Positions 12,201 to 31,089 of a stretch of 64,000 bases of DNA are shown here, in pieces. The position numbers and the translations under genes were made by a program. A model generated the notes under the pieces. It saw only the letters and a list, made by a program, of their open reading frames with translations, ran no database searches and was not told where the DNA came from. Numbering within the stretch: position 1 is the first letter of the stretch; every line of letters starts with the position of its first letter. This stretch comes from Pampus argenteus (Eukaryota > Chordata > Actinopteri > Scombriformes > Stromateidae). The stretch is from the NCBI GenBank assembly GCA_036937835.1, contig CM072873.1, positions 13,752,001 through 13,816,000 of the forward strand. The letters run 5' to 3'.

Positions 12201-15200
12201 GTGGGGAAGGCCGAGCCGGTCAACGAGCTCTGGACGGTTCTGTGGTCCAAACAAAGCTGCTGCTGGAACCTGGTGAGGTACAGTGACACTCTGTGTTAGC
12301 CGGAGCTGCTGATCAAACCAAACAAACCGTTTCAAGATGTCACCGTTTAAAGGGAGATCTCCTAATAGTCAGTATGAACAGAAAGAATGATTGCTAACGA
12401 GCAAAGCTTGCTTCATTTGAGCAACTGAATGTCTTAAAACAGACTTGAACCTGTAACCAGGAGTGGCAACAGTAGTATGAGTCACAGAGGACTCGGATTA
12501 AAACATTAGTCTAGAATTACACTTAATCCAAATCTGTTAATTAATGAGTTAATGAACTGGATGATGGTTACTGAGGTATGCAAGCTTCTCTGAAGTAAAA
12601 TCCTGATGGAGCAATCAAATTTTTAAGGAATCATTACAGGTAGAAACAACTGTCCCTCTGTGTAACATAAACTGTTTATTTATTTATTACTCAAACAGAT
12701 TTGACTCTGTATTTATCAATGACATTTTACACTTTTAGAAGGTAAAACTCTACTACTACTACTAATACTAGCACACGTTTGACGAAATGCTCTTATTGAA
12801 TTGAAGAGATCTCCAGAGGCCTCTTATGGTTGAGATTTGCTGTATGTTTCATTCATTCATTCAGTAAAGACCAGGATGTTTAGGATGAGGATGAGTGTTG
12901 GTGGTACCTGTGTCTGCGCAGTGCTGGTGTGAGCCTCTCCTCTCTCTGCTGCTCCAGATCTGCCAGCTGGCATCCAGGTAACATTTTGGATCAGATCAAA
13001 GGAGAGGAGACAGGGGTGCATTTTGAAGTCATTTGCTGCATTTAACAAATGATTGTTTCAAAGGCTGCCATCTGTATTGCAAGGCTGCGGCCAATTTACT
13101 CACAATATCTTTAATAACACTGTACGCACGCATGCAAGCAATGTGTGAGAAAATAAATATTTTGGGTTGATACATTTGAGAAAAGCAACTTTCTACTGTT
13201 TTCCTTTTTGTTCCTTATTTTTACTACTTTTATAGGCTTAAGAAACAAGAAGACTAAAATTTGCAATACAAAATTGGATATATAGGAGTATTTTCTGGGA
13301 ATAAATTGTATTTTTTAAATTTATAATAGTGTATGGATGTTTGTCTTCTCTCACCTTGGTGCCTGTCTGCTGGCTTGTTGGGAGGGGGACACACTCACTG
13401 GGAGCTGGGGGCCCGTGAGCCTGGACGCTCTGGGCTGCAGGAGAGGGTGGATGGACATCGAGAGTAAATGCTTTGCTCTCCACGGCCAAGGCAGCTGTTG
13501 GCTCTGAAGAGGGTCACAAAATGATGGCAGAGGTGGTTGCGGTAATGATGATAATGGCGTTTGGATTGCAGATTATGATAAATGTCAGCAGTGATTACAG
13601 TGATGGTGAAGGGTAACAACGATGGGGAGGAACAAAAAATAAAAATGGTTAGAAAAGAAAAAAAAAAAAAGAACCTTGTTTTGTGTCATATTTCAACGGT
13701 GTGTTTTAAAAAACCAGCAGGTGAAACTCACTGTTTTGTGTGTGCTGTTGGACAGTGGAGTCCTCTCCTCCTTTGGAGAGGCTTACAGACGCAGCTGTGG
13801 GATCAGGCTGCTGCTGAGGCACCGAGACGCTGACATGCAGAGGAGAGTGAACTGAAGTATGAACCAAAGGCTGAGGCTGGGAAACAGACGGCTGGGCATG
13901 GAGCTTGACCTGTGGATGGGAAACTGAGGCCTGGACCTGTGGCAAAGGCTGGGGAACAGACGGCTGGATTTGTACTTGGGTCTGGGCGAATAAGGCCTGT
14001 GAGACCTGGAGCTGATGAGGAACCTGGTACTGGGTTTGTGGTTCAGTGCAGGGCTGGGGAGCTGTGGTCTGGGAGACTGAACTCTCAGGTCCAGGCAGAG
14101 TGATCTGAGGTCCAACCGGAGGGGAGAACGTCGCTGACGCTGCTCTCCCCGTGTCCTGACTCGGAGGAGAGGAGCAGAACAACGGTGTGTCGTCGGGGTC
14201 TGAGGGAAGTGGAGAAACCTCGACACACTGATCGGACATCACAGTGCAGGCATCCTGACTGGTGACTGCATGCATCTGTTGCAGCGTCTCTCTCTCACTG
14301 GCTGCCGGGGAGGTGAGGGACTCCATTGGCACCACTGGCAAAGCTCCAACCAACAACTCAGACGTGACGGGTGAAGTAAGTGCTTGCTGTCGTAAAGATT
14401 ATCAGGAGAGAAAATAAATCACTGCAGGTAGATAAATCTCATAGATCTAAATATTATAGATCTTTTAGGAGGCTAGTTTGTAGACTAGATAGCAGAAAAC
14501 TATTTAAAACCAACACTATTACTATAACATTACTTTAACCACAATCATCATCACCGAGGAGAGGCACTGTCAGCATCACTAAAAATAACCTGCAGGAGTT
14601 TACTGAGGCTCTGACCTGTTGCAGATGTTGCATAAAGGCCTGGTTCTGACTCATCGAGTGGGTCACATCCTCCACTGCTTGGGTCATGTTGGCTGGGGGC
14701 ATCAGAAGTTTAGGCATCTCCACAGCTGGATCAAGGGGCAGAGGGGGTTTGGGAGGGGGCTGTAGGACTGTAACTACAGGAGGAGATGAGGATTGCAGCC
14801 CTGCGGCAGTGGGCTGCACTGAGACCTGCTGGAGAACGTGTCCATACGGCTGCAGAAGGAGATGATAGCCAAATACATGAGAGCAAATTAAAACTCCTTC
14901 AAATACTAGTTTTTGGGGGGTTTTTTTACAGTGTGGGCCAGAGAGACTGGCTTTGTCACTTGAATAAGGTAAGAGTAGAGTAGTGCAGCAGTACTTTGTG
15001 TCCAGTAAATCAGTTTTATCATATTAGCTAAAACAATAATCCATTACATTCTAATGTTTTGCTGATTTGCTCGATCCATGAAAGCCTGCACACATTTATT
15101 TTTAAATCAAAGCTACACTATCATAGTGAGGTAATAGTGCTCATATGCATATTGATTTGAAACATTCATAATGATAACATAACTTTGAGAAACATTAATA

Positions 15201-17561
15201 CAGGCTTTATAAACAAAGTAAACAAAACACATTAGAGCTTGTGAGACTGCAGAGGTGGCATCTCACCTGTGGTAGTTGGCGTAAAGCCTCCTCTGTGCTG
15301 CTCCTCTCTTCTGGGACAGCTCTCTCTGGCAGCAGCACCACCGAGGCCTGCTGGAGGCTCAGCTGTCCTTCTGGCACTCCTGCCTGAGGAGCTTGAGCCT
15401 GGGCAGCAAAAGGCAGCCCCTGAACTACTGGGGGACCGTTAACGATTGAGATGGAAGTGAGATCTGGGGGAAGCACCCCAGAGCTGTTGATCAAGGTAAT
15501 GTGGTTTCCCAGAGCGGGACTGTGGACTAGGGTGGCACGCTGCCCCTGTCCTCCTGGAGTGTAGGATCCAGCCAGCTGTGCTGGCATCTGGAAGACAGTA
15601 GGGGGCGCTGACTGTAGCTGCAAAGGTCCTGAAAGCACAGTGGCCTGTCGGAGAGCTAGCTGCCCTGTTGGGGTGGTGAAGACAGGGCTGAAGTTCAGCT
15701 GTCTTTGGGGTACAGTTAGGATCTGAGAGCCGTCTACAAGCTGCCCGCTGGAGGGAGTCACGCTGTGGACCGACGGGCCTTGGTGACTCGTAGTCAACAG
15801 AGATCGAGCTCCACTGACAGGCTGGGAGATGGTGACAGGGCACTGGCCTGGAAGAAGGAACTGGTTTTGGCCTTGGAAGAGTCCCTGAGGCTGCAGCACG
15901 AAGGAGCCGCCCTGGTTCACCAGCTGCAAGCTGACGGGCTTGGGGAGCTGCTGGGTGGGCTGCGGTGGTGGAACTGCAGGCTTCTGGCCAGGAGGTTGAG
16001 ACAGTAAAATATTTGGTGAGGGAGTCCCAGGTACAAATGTGAGACTTGGAGTGGGTTTTTGCCCAGGCGGCTTGGGGCTAATTTGAACCAGTCTGGGCTG
16101 GATGCTGATGGGCAGCTTGGGTTGAATGGGAAAAGGGGCACGTTGCAAAACAATGCCTGGTGCTGCTGCTGCTGCTCGCAGGGTTGGAGTGATAAGAGGA
16201 CGGCTGGTCACATTGGATACGGCCTTATGGATGATCATACCTGAGCCCTGAACAGGACTCAGAGAGAAGGAGGTCTCCGGAGAAGGAGCAGGAAAAACAT
16301 TTCCAGGCAGGAGTCCCATCAGCTGAGGAGGGGCGGCAGGTTTTAAAGAAGGGCAGCCAGGTCCAACAGCCAGGAGGGAGGGCTGGGGAGGCTCCACTGC
16401 TGCCTGGGTGTCTCTGGGCAATGCCGGGGTGACAGGCAAGGTCACAGACTTGGGTACAAATGGTCCAGTGGGTGGAGAAAGGAGAGGGGCAGGTGAGTAA
16501 AGCGACAGACTGTCCCCTGGTTGGGCCAGACCTGCCTCCAGAGCCATGGTCTGCTCAGTGATGTCAGCCTCCTGTAAGCTCTGCTGGAGGATATCACATG
16601 CCACCTCCGGCTCCTCTGCTTCCTCCACTTGCCCCTTCTTTGCCTCACATTCAGGCTCCACAGGTGGCCCACCTTGTACCATCTGTGGGTCTTCTCCACC
16701 CTCTGGCGATGACAAGAGAGCCTCCTCCAGGAAGGACAGATCCACACACCCGGGAGGGGGCGTGTCAGAAGAATCCCTGCCATCTCCCAGCAGAGAGACG
16801 GGGCTCTGGAGGGGAGAGAAAAGTGAAAAAGAGGGGAGAAGTGTGTGTGATTAGGAGGAGTTAACAGGAAGCCTTTTCAGGCACAGAAGGAGAGAAAAAA
16901 AAAGATTCTCCTCAGGGAAAATACAGGTTGTTGTGACGCTGCTGACTGTGGATCCAGACACTCACCGGGGCATCTGTGAAGAGGGAGGGCTCCCCTGAGG
17001 AGGAGTTAATGAGCAGGTCTTCAGTCTGCAGCTGGTGGGATGAAATCAGTCAATTTTAGTTTGGGCTCACACAGTTGTGGTGAGAAATGCTTGCAGTCTT
17101 CATTAAAACTCTTTTTTTTTACAGCCCTCCTCCACACATCTCACAAGAGTGTGTGCCAAGAAATTTTCCAACACAAATGTATCATTTACATTATTGATTT
17201 TTTTTATTTGACTCCCTCTCTATTTCAGGCTCTTTTGTTACCTCATTGGTCCCATGAAGGAAGTCGTTCAGGGCTTGAGGGTCACTGCAAAGACGAGAGT
17301 GAGGAGAATATAATCAGGATCAAATTTGTGTTAAATCCTTGTGAATATTTGGAGCAACAGGAGCAAAGTGATTAATAGTTTAATAACACGTTAGACTAAA
17401 TGATGTATAACAAATCTTATACACCAAGCAGTGTTCAATGTATTTTATCACTAATTTCTTTAGGATCTAATGGATCATGTGCATTGCTGCCGCCTCCAAG
17501 TAAGAATCAGACAAACTCACCACAAAACATCAAGTAGACAAGTCCCATCTTCATCCTCCAT
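9218..17561 (-). CDS. bicra-like: BRD4-interacting chromatin-remodelling complex-associated protein (BICRA/BICRAL family)
   Basis: The family provides the GLTSCR1/GLTSCR1L scaffold subunit that defines the GBAF (ncBAF) SWI/SNF complex in the nucleus. The coding exons in transcript order are 17561-17521, 17284-17242, 17031-16966, 16805-15267, 14849-14616, 14386-13732, 13503-13355, 12966-12908, 12269-12121, 11609-11515, 11207-11105 and 9921-9218. They sum to 1278 aa plus a stop with all phases consistent. The N-terminus has CLLDVLCDPQALNDFLHG (residues 8-25), then DILQQSLQEADITEQTM (121-137). The middle is a long Pro/Gln/Ser-rich region. The conserved GLTSCR1 domain spans about 910-1044 and includes PSAEMVMLERLFLQ. 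The C-terminal conserved block begins RPPGLKTY near 1082, and SEHLQSAIDSILELQ ends at 1247. The protein ends with a VTSILE motif. The N-terminus is closest to BICRA, while the final VTSILE resembles BICRAL, so the paralog is left open. Confidence 0.92.
10215..10680. repeat. Probable dispersed repeat in the last intron of the BICRA-family gene
   Basis: This is a T/C/G-rich, purine-poor stretch with TTTTGTGTTTTT, CCTGTGTCC and TGTTTTAGTTTTT words. It resembles a common fish interspersed repeat. The open frames in it are low-complexity and are not taken as coding. Confidence 0.35.
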
Positions 17562-17699
17562 GTCAACTGAGAGGAAAAAAGGAGGGGAAAAAACAACAAA
17601 AACAAGTTTTACTTTTACTCCACAGTATACATTAGATATATTACATTATTATACTATATACATTAGATAGTCAAAGATATTTGATTGGTGAAGCACATT

Positions 17700-19240
17700 T
17701 TCATCATCATCATCACCACCACCCAAAGAACAACCCAAACTCCACCGTCCATGCGTCCAGATGGAGACAGAGCACTTTATGAACCTACTTCATATGTGAG
17801 AGGCCCCATACAGAGCGGTCGAGCTGAGTTCTGGTGGTGGCCTCATGGGAAGTCGTGGCCGGCCTTCAGGGTCTGTAGACGGAGGGATGCCAGGCCGATG
17901 CGGCGGGACAGAGACGGAGACAGAGCCGGGTCCTCCCTCCGCTGGGGCATCGCTGCGTCTCGCGGTGCGGAAAGCCGGTGGAAAGGCTGCATGTGAGGGG
18001 GGCACAAACACACCACATGCTGTCAGGTCACTTGAGGTTATCACCGGCCGAAACACACCTCATCTCAGCGGTGAGACATACGATCAATAAATGATTCATC
18101 AGTTTCTCTTCAGCTGTGGGCAGCGGTGATGGGATGGGATGTTTTTTTGTTGTTTTTTTTGCAGACATCTGTGGAGACTGGATCAAATATTTACAAATAA
18201 TAGCTTGATATTTTTTGCCTATTGATTATGCCTGAGGCTGATGACTAAAATGGAAGCTATTGTTGTTGGCTATCACAGACATGAGAGAGGCAAATGTGTA
18301 CGCCTCAGCTGTAAATAGATGGCTCCCCCTGCGCCTCGGATGTGACTTGTCCTCATGGCTGGAAAAGAAGCAATGTGGAGAAGCTCGGCACGGTGTAAGC
18401 CAATTATAACACTACTCACTGCCTTGCGCTCAATTTCCCGGGGAGGTCCCTTAAAAAAAAAACCCCGAGACAAACCTCCCTCTCCGATCCCGCTGACATA
18501 TTTTTGTTTACAACACAACAACCGCATTAACACCCTCAAGATACCGCATCGCCCAATGAAATCCAGGCAAACGACCCTCATCTAAACCTGCAGCGGCAAG
18601 TGCATGCGATGCAATAACAGGACGTGCTGGATACAGTGATGTATTTATAGGTTGCGTAAGGTGAATGTGTGTTCATGTGAAATTAATGCCCCCAAAGCGA
18701 TGCTGGATGTGAAGCCGGCGGTTGCTCCTTGTGGTATTTTTTTTCCAGATTTCTTTTCTTTCTTTTTTTTTGGAGTGGGACCAAGGCAGCTGATGCCTGC
18801 TGTAAATCATATCGCCGTAACAAAAGATGCCTTGTGTTAAATATAATTTCCTTACAGCCGCCCCGAGCAATTCCCTTATCGTTGTGCCATTAGAGTAATT
18901 CAAAAAAAAAAACAACCAAGAAGAGAAAAAAAACTCACCCCTTCTTTGTGGTTTATTGTCCTGTCAAGCGGGCCTCTGCGCCATCGATTCTCACTCAGTG
19001 GTCTTTTCAGATGCTAAAAGGAGAGGGGGTGGAGGAGGAGGGGGTTTAGGGGGGGTGAGGAGGAGGAGGAGGAGGTGTGTGTGTCTGTAGGGGGGTGGTG
19101 GTGGGGGTTACGGGGGTGGGTGTGAGAAACAGACTGGGAGAGTCGATCATAACACAAAGGTGGAAAAAAAACATACAGACACACAACTGAGAAAGAGGAT
19201 CCAGCTTCAGCAGCGCGTCTGCAAGAGAGGAGACTGGCTT
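17700..19240 (-). promoter_or_regulatory. 5' UTR exon and promoter region of the BICRA-family gene
   Basis: The start codon exon begins at 17566, five bases before the ATG, after a CTCTCAG acceptor on the minus strand. At least one upstream non-coding exon is therefore needed. A good donor (GAAGGG|GTGAGTTT) marks a candidate first exon ending at 18939. Upstream of it, 19025-19120 is strongly G-rich on the + strand. The open frames at 17685-18090 look like chance frames in GC-rich intron sequence. Confidence 0.4.
19025..19120 (+). promoter_or_regulatory. G-rich tract with G-quadruplex pattern
   Basis: The G runs at 19090-19095, 19103-19107, 19112-19116 and 19118-19120 are separated by loops of 7, 4 and 1 bases, which fits the standard four-tract pattern. 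Three further runs (19025-19029, 19040-19044, 19049-19055) lie just before. The position is near the inferred promoter of the minus-strand BICRA-family gene. Confidence 0.5.
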
Positions 19241-19249
19241 CAAATGTCT

Positions 19250-20279
19250 CCGTTACACGTTTTTACTTCTATTTATTAAAGTTCTTTTTTTATAGTATTC
19301 TCCTGAGTAAAAAAAAAAAAAAAAAAAAAATAGTATTACCCATTTAGTGTAGAATCAATAGATCAATAGGTGATTATTTGCTACTAGTCATATTGAGCGA
19401 GAAAGAGGGGAAATTAAATTAACAATGTGCACAACTGCAAAACAAGTTGTCATAATTTTAACCCTTTTCTAAAGTCAGCACCATACTGTAATAAAAAAGT
19501 AATCTGGGATGAAAAAAAAGTAAAGGAAAAAACTAAAATGACAAAGTAAATATAGATATAAAAAGAAAAGCAAGTCAGCATATCCAGTGCCAATATGTGG
19601 GAGAAATGGTAAAAGAAAATACATTAACTTTAAACAGTAAAAGGAAAAAAAGACTATTATTAAGCCTGAAAAACTACAAGTAGTCCATTTTCCCAGGCAC
19701 AGAAAAAAATAAAAAATAAAAAAATCAATAATTCAAGACATGCTTATTTGTCAGCATTGAGTGAAAAGGGGGAATCATCATGTGCAAGACTGCAAGAGAA
19801 ATTGTCATCCTCAGTAGCACTTTCACCAGCATCATATTAAGGTGGGGAAAAGGATGACAGAAGAAAAAAAAAAAACAAAGACAGAGAAATTAGGAAAAAG
19901 GCAGTAATACAGAAAAGACAGTAAAAATAGGCAAAAAGACACTAGAAATAAATAAATAAAAGCCAAAATAAATTAAAGGTATAATAAAGGGCAAATCATG
20001 AGGAAAACTGGGGAAAGAGGGAAAAAAAGCAGACAAAAATGGACAGAAATAATACAAGAAAGCATCATTTTTAAAGTTTGTTATTTAAAGGAAGTCTTTA
20101 TTAATAAGTCAAAGATTAAAATACAAAATATCTCCCCCACACACACAAAAAAAAGTAAAACATTGTGAAAAACGTTTTCAAAACAAGTTACTCAATCCTT
20201 TTGAACACGTTACAGAAAGGAAAACTAATATTGACCCCCCCCTCCTCCCCATCATCTCTCCATCAGCCCCTCAGAGGTT
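19250..20279. other. Intergenic A-rich stretch and erh 3' UTR
   Basis: This lies between the 5' end of the BICRA-family gene and the erh stop codon. It is A-rich on the + strand (poly(A) at 19309-19330), with no gene seen. An AATAAA on the minus strand at 20102-20097 is the likely erh poly(A) signal, giving a 3' UTR of roughly 200 bases. Confidence 0.5.
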
Positions 20280-22643
20280 TCACTTTGCTGCCTGCTGGGC
20301 CTGACGGCGAAGCAGCACGTAGATCTTCTCTTTGATCCAGTCCTTGTTGTACGGCTGGTACGTCTGTGTGTCGGTGCGATACCTGAGGCCGCACAGAGAA
20401 AACAAAAAATTCATCGAATGAGAAGCTTCTTTTATATTTCACTCTTTGATTGTCGTCTTCTAGAGATAAAAAAAAAAAGAAAAAAAAACCCAACAAAAAA
20501 AGAGAAAAGAACTGATGACTACAAAGCACAATGCTGTATCATGTAGGTATAGTGCAGTTTTGACATAGAAAATTCAGATGTTGGGTTGTAAACTATCAAG
20601 TCAGAGTTTTTCTTAAGGATTATTAATCTTACCATCAGAAGACAAGACGTGCACCAGTACGAGTTTTTCATTTCATTTTATACAGTGTCAATATTACATT
20701 TTTAAAATGCCTGAAATACTCACTCTGACACAGAAAAGTGTTTTTATCTCTGGATGACAAAGTGATTCCTGCAGGATTATGTTTACTTTTTTTTTTTTTT
20801 TGGATAGATTTAGGCCATTTTAAAATGTGTCCCTGGGACTCCCAGAGGAGGAGGATACATAAACAGCGGAGCGTTTATGTATCTGGCACAATTTACTGAA
20901 AGTCAGGACACACTTACACTAAACAATTATGCAAATTACCCTTGCATGGAATCAAAATATGGCTACTACAATTCATTCAGATTGCAGATTTCTCGTTTAA
21001 ACCCAATAACGAACTCTATAGCTATTCATTTGTTTGTGAACATACTGTATGCACTTTATTACTTTAGAGCACCTTCACAGGCCTGTATATTACCAGCAGC
21101 TTCCATGTAATGAAGCTTATGAAACTTACACCAAACAGCTGAGGTCAGCCAGGTCGTCGATGAAATCAAACAGCTGGCTGATGTCGTATGTTATCGATGG
21201 ACTGTTGGGGTTCATTCTCTTTAAGTGCTCCTCGTACATCTTGCACACACCTTTGTAGGGAACAGAAAATGGTAAATCTTTTAACATACTTTATCTGTGA
21301 ATTTGTTGGGAAAATAAAAATTAAAAAGATCGACACATTTTCTGTGTATTGGACCGTTTTGATCCCAGGCTGCTGATTGTTTTACTATTTTACTTTCAGT
21401 AAATCGTTGGCCGAGTTTGTAGTTAAATCTACATAATTCTAGTCATGTTGGAATCAAACCAAAAGCTGTATACAAACATATGTCACTTAATGTGTGTGGA
21501 AAATAACTGCTTTAGAAGAAACTAGATAGACTTTATAAATACTGAGGTGGTTGCCTGGTTTTATTCATACTGTCTTACACTAAACAACCGTCATCTCATG
21601 TGAGAACAGGCATGACCACAGTATTTAAGTGCAACCTTTTACCAATTCAGACATGAGTCATATTCAAAGTGTTATCTAGCAAAATTGTAGTTCTAACTTT
21701 TTTTCAGAAATATGACTCGGGACTTATTTAAACATAAAAACTGACATGCAATATTTCCATCACATTTATCAAACAAGGTGCATGTCTGAAAGAGACTCTT
21801 GTTTGTGTTGTAGCAGGTAACAAAAAAACAAAATAGGAGCAGAAATGTCATTTCATGGATAGATCAGTCTATCAAAAGAGCAGAGCAAAAAAAACACAAT
21901 TAGTTTACCTTCCATACATTCGTTGACCGATTCATAATCAGCGTATGTTCTGCCCTCCGGTCTCTTGGTGGGCTGCACCAGCAAGATTGTGTGGGACTTA
22001 AAAAAAAAAACAAGACACACATGGTTAGACTGTAGTAAAAAAAGCATAACCTATTAAACATCATGGAGAACATTACCCATATTTTGAAGTCTTTAAAGTA
22101 CAGTATGTATATACCGTTACATACATATTTACTTTGTGTACATTATTCATGTTTTACCTACCTCACTGTTTTTGTATTTTTAATTTATGTTAAGTGGCTA
22201 CACTTTAATTAATTATCTGTTTGATCTGTATTGACCATATCTGTCTTTCTATCTGAAGTGTTCATTTCAACATTTAGCTGAAACAAGACTGCAGTTTGGC
22301 CACAATGTTTTGTAACAACGTTTTGTATTCTGGTGAAAACTTGTGATCGGTACTTGTAATTATTTGTAATACACATAAGAGACATAAAACATAGCATATA
22401 CATAACATAAACTATGGTGGTAAAAATCAGTGAATCTGTCCTTTCTGTGTCTGAGTCAATGTGGTTTGTTGCAGCTGCTCAACACATTCATGCTAACGTT
22501 AGCAAGATTTAGCCTGCAAGCTATTCAAACAACTGTTCTGCTGAAATAAAACGTTAAAACGGACACTTTCCTTTAAACTTGAACGGCCCAGCGAGAACAC
22601 AAAAAGCCTTACAGTACATATTACATCACAACATACTAACCAT
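20280..22643 (-). CDS. erh: Enhancer of rudimentary homolog (ERH)
   Basis: ERH is a small, extremely conserved nuclear protein that works as a homodimer in RNA processing and chromatin complexes. The coding exons in transcript order are 22643-22641 (the ATG alone), 21996-21909, 21250-21130 and 20382-20280. They give 104 aa, the same length as human ERH. The sequence starts [19 protein letters not shown] and ends [15 protein letters not shown], and is nearly identical to the mammalian protein. For example, YRTD replaces YRAD, and the last residues are AAK instead of AGK. Splitting the initiator codon from the rest by an intron right after the ATG is distinctive. The donor ATG|GTTAGT and a poly(T)-rich acceptor support it. 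The gene lies in tandem behind the BICRA-family gene and head-to-head with psen1. Confidence 0.97.
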
Positions 22644-22659
22644 GCTTTTAATAATCGGG

Positions 22660-23110
22660 TTTGATCGGTTTTCTTGGATCCTTGCTTCTTCTATAGCGAG
22701 TTGACCTCTGTCACCGGAAGCACAATCAACCAACCGCCGAGGGTTATTTTAATGTTTGTAACGCTTTTGTTTTTTTGTTACTTTTTGTTTGCGGGGTGGT
22801 TTTACGACCTAAAATTAAATCCGCGTATTTACAAATACACAGAGGTGGTATATAGAAATAAACATTTGCGATTTTAGCGTTAAGGAAATAAACAAAATGA
22901 CAAACAAATGTCACGCAGCGCGGTGATCCTGAACGCAACCCTCAGCCCGTGTCAGCAGGAAGCAGTTAACGGCAGCAGCCGGAAGTTCTGTGCGAAGACA
23001 GGAACAACAAAGAAGGGAAAGTGCCCGGGTTTAAAACACCCACTTCGGACCACGCCAGAACACAAAATCCAGGAAATTAACCACTGTCCATAGTAGGTAG
23101 TTTCTTATTT
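22660..23110. promoter_or_regulatory. Shared upstream region of erh and psen1 with ETS motifs
   Basis: erh reads leftwards from 22643, and psen1 reads rightwards with its first coding exon at 24364. The intervening stretch holds ACCGGAAGC at 22713-22721 and CCGGAAGT at 22979-22986, both ETS/GABP-type sites. A GC-rich patch lies at 23170-23200. A candidate psen1 first exon could end near 23095, where CAG/TAG is followed by GTAG. The placement is inferred from motifs only. Confidence 0.45.
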
Positions 23111-24363
23111 TCACGCCTGCTATTCGGGACCTATATTTACTCTACTGAGCTATGGTTATTTAACCAAACCGCCAGTTGGCCGCCGCGGCCGCTGGCTGCT
23201 CTGTCTTTAAGACATTATTGGCTAACTAGCCATTTTAGCGATTCGCTAATGATAAAACACCTCTGTAAGGAATGAATACAGTTAGATAAATAGTGTAACT
23301 GCCCTTTAGCTTCCGACTATTTACCAATAAGTGATATTAACAAAATGCTAGTTGTAATGTGAACGTTAGGTTGGTCAGTATTAGTTACCCTAATATCCAC
23401 AGGACGATGTGTAACTGTATATTTAAAGGAGGGGTTCACAGTTTTTCCAAGCCTGTCTTAAAACAACAGTCAGGTGCCCAAATGAATATTGAAATCGGGT
23501 TTTCTTGACTTGTTCTGATTATAAGAATATCCCTTCATAATGAAATAATAATGTGTGAGTGGTGGGGCCCAAAATCCACAAGCCGTCTGTGCAAAAATGT
23601 ATCCGGATTTAATATGAAGCTTCAGCCGCCAGAATGAGTCAAATCAAGTAGATATATTTGAACTTCTCCACCATTCATCGTCTTCTTAGAGCCAAAGTTC
23701 CTCTTTTTGTTTCTAGATTTCCACTGCAACATGGCAACACTGTCTGAAGAAACACAAAGAGGACACTTGATGCTAAAAAGACTGTAAATGTGGCAAATAT
23801 CCACTTGATATGACAAACTCATCCTGTTAAACCCTCATATAAACTATTAGATGCATTTCTGCTATGGACACTATGGATTTTGGCCCCCATTACCTACATT
23901 TAAAAGCACATTTGAAGTGGTATCCTTCAACAGGCAGTATGGACAGGAGGAATAATTACAGCGAGGAAAACCTCTTTCAGTGTTCATATGGATAGCTGAT
24001 TGTTGTTTGATAGCAGACTTGGGAAAATTGCGAACCTATCCTTTAATTAATCAGCGTGGTTGTTGCTTTCATATTGCTGCTCCTCAGTAAAGATGATCTT
24101 TAGAGTACATTTTTGCAGATTGAGGCCTGTGGATGTTGTTCCTCATCTCCTATATTGGCGTCACAATAGTAAGGGATCATAGCCAACATTTACAAAAGGG
24201 AATGGTTACAGCATCCAGTAACTCATTCCTTGTACATATGATACAGGTATCTCTTTGTTGTACCCATTTTGTGTGCCACAAACATAATATTTTCTCCTAT
24301 TTTCTTTCATCAGGCCAAAAGACTTTGATGTGCATGTGAGGACAAGCGTTAGCCAAGCCAACC
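23111..24363 (+). other. psen1 5' intron and UTR region
   Basis: No coding sequence is seen. The exon carrying the start codon begins at 24314, after a TTTCTTTCATCAG acceptor, so the psen1 5' UTR must be spliced from an upstream exon. Confidence 0.5.

Positions 24364-31089
<6,726 letters not shown>

Noticed and set aside
13582..16864. Open frames on the + strand opposite the BICRA-family exons
   Set aside because: They are antisense shadows of the Pro/Gln-rich coding exons. The minus-strand frame has matching splice sites and family motifs.
17685..18090. Open frames in GC-rich sequence near the BICRA-family 5' end
   Set aside because: They are Arg/Gly/Pro-rich chance frames on both strands with no family match and no supporting splice sites.
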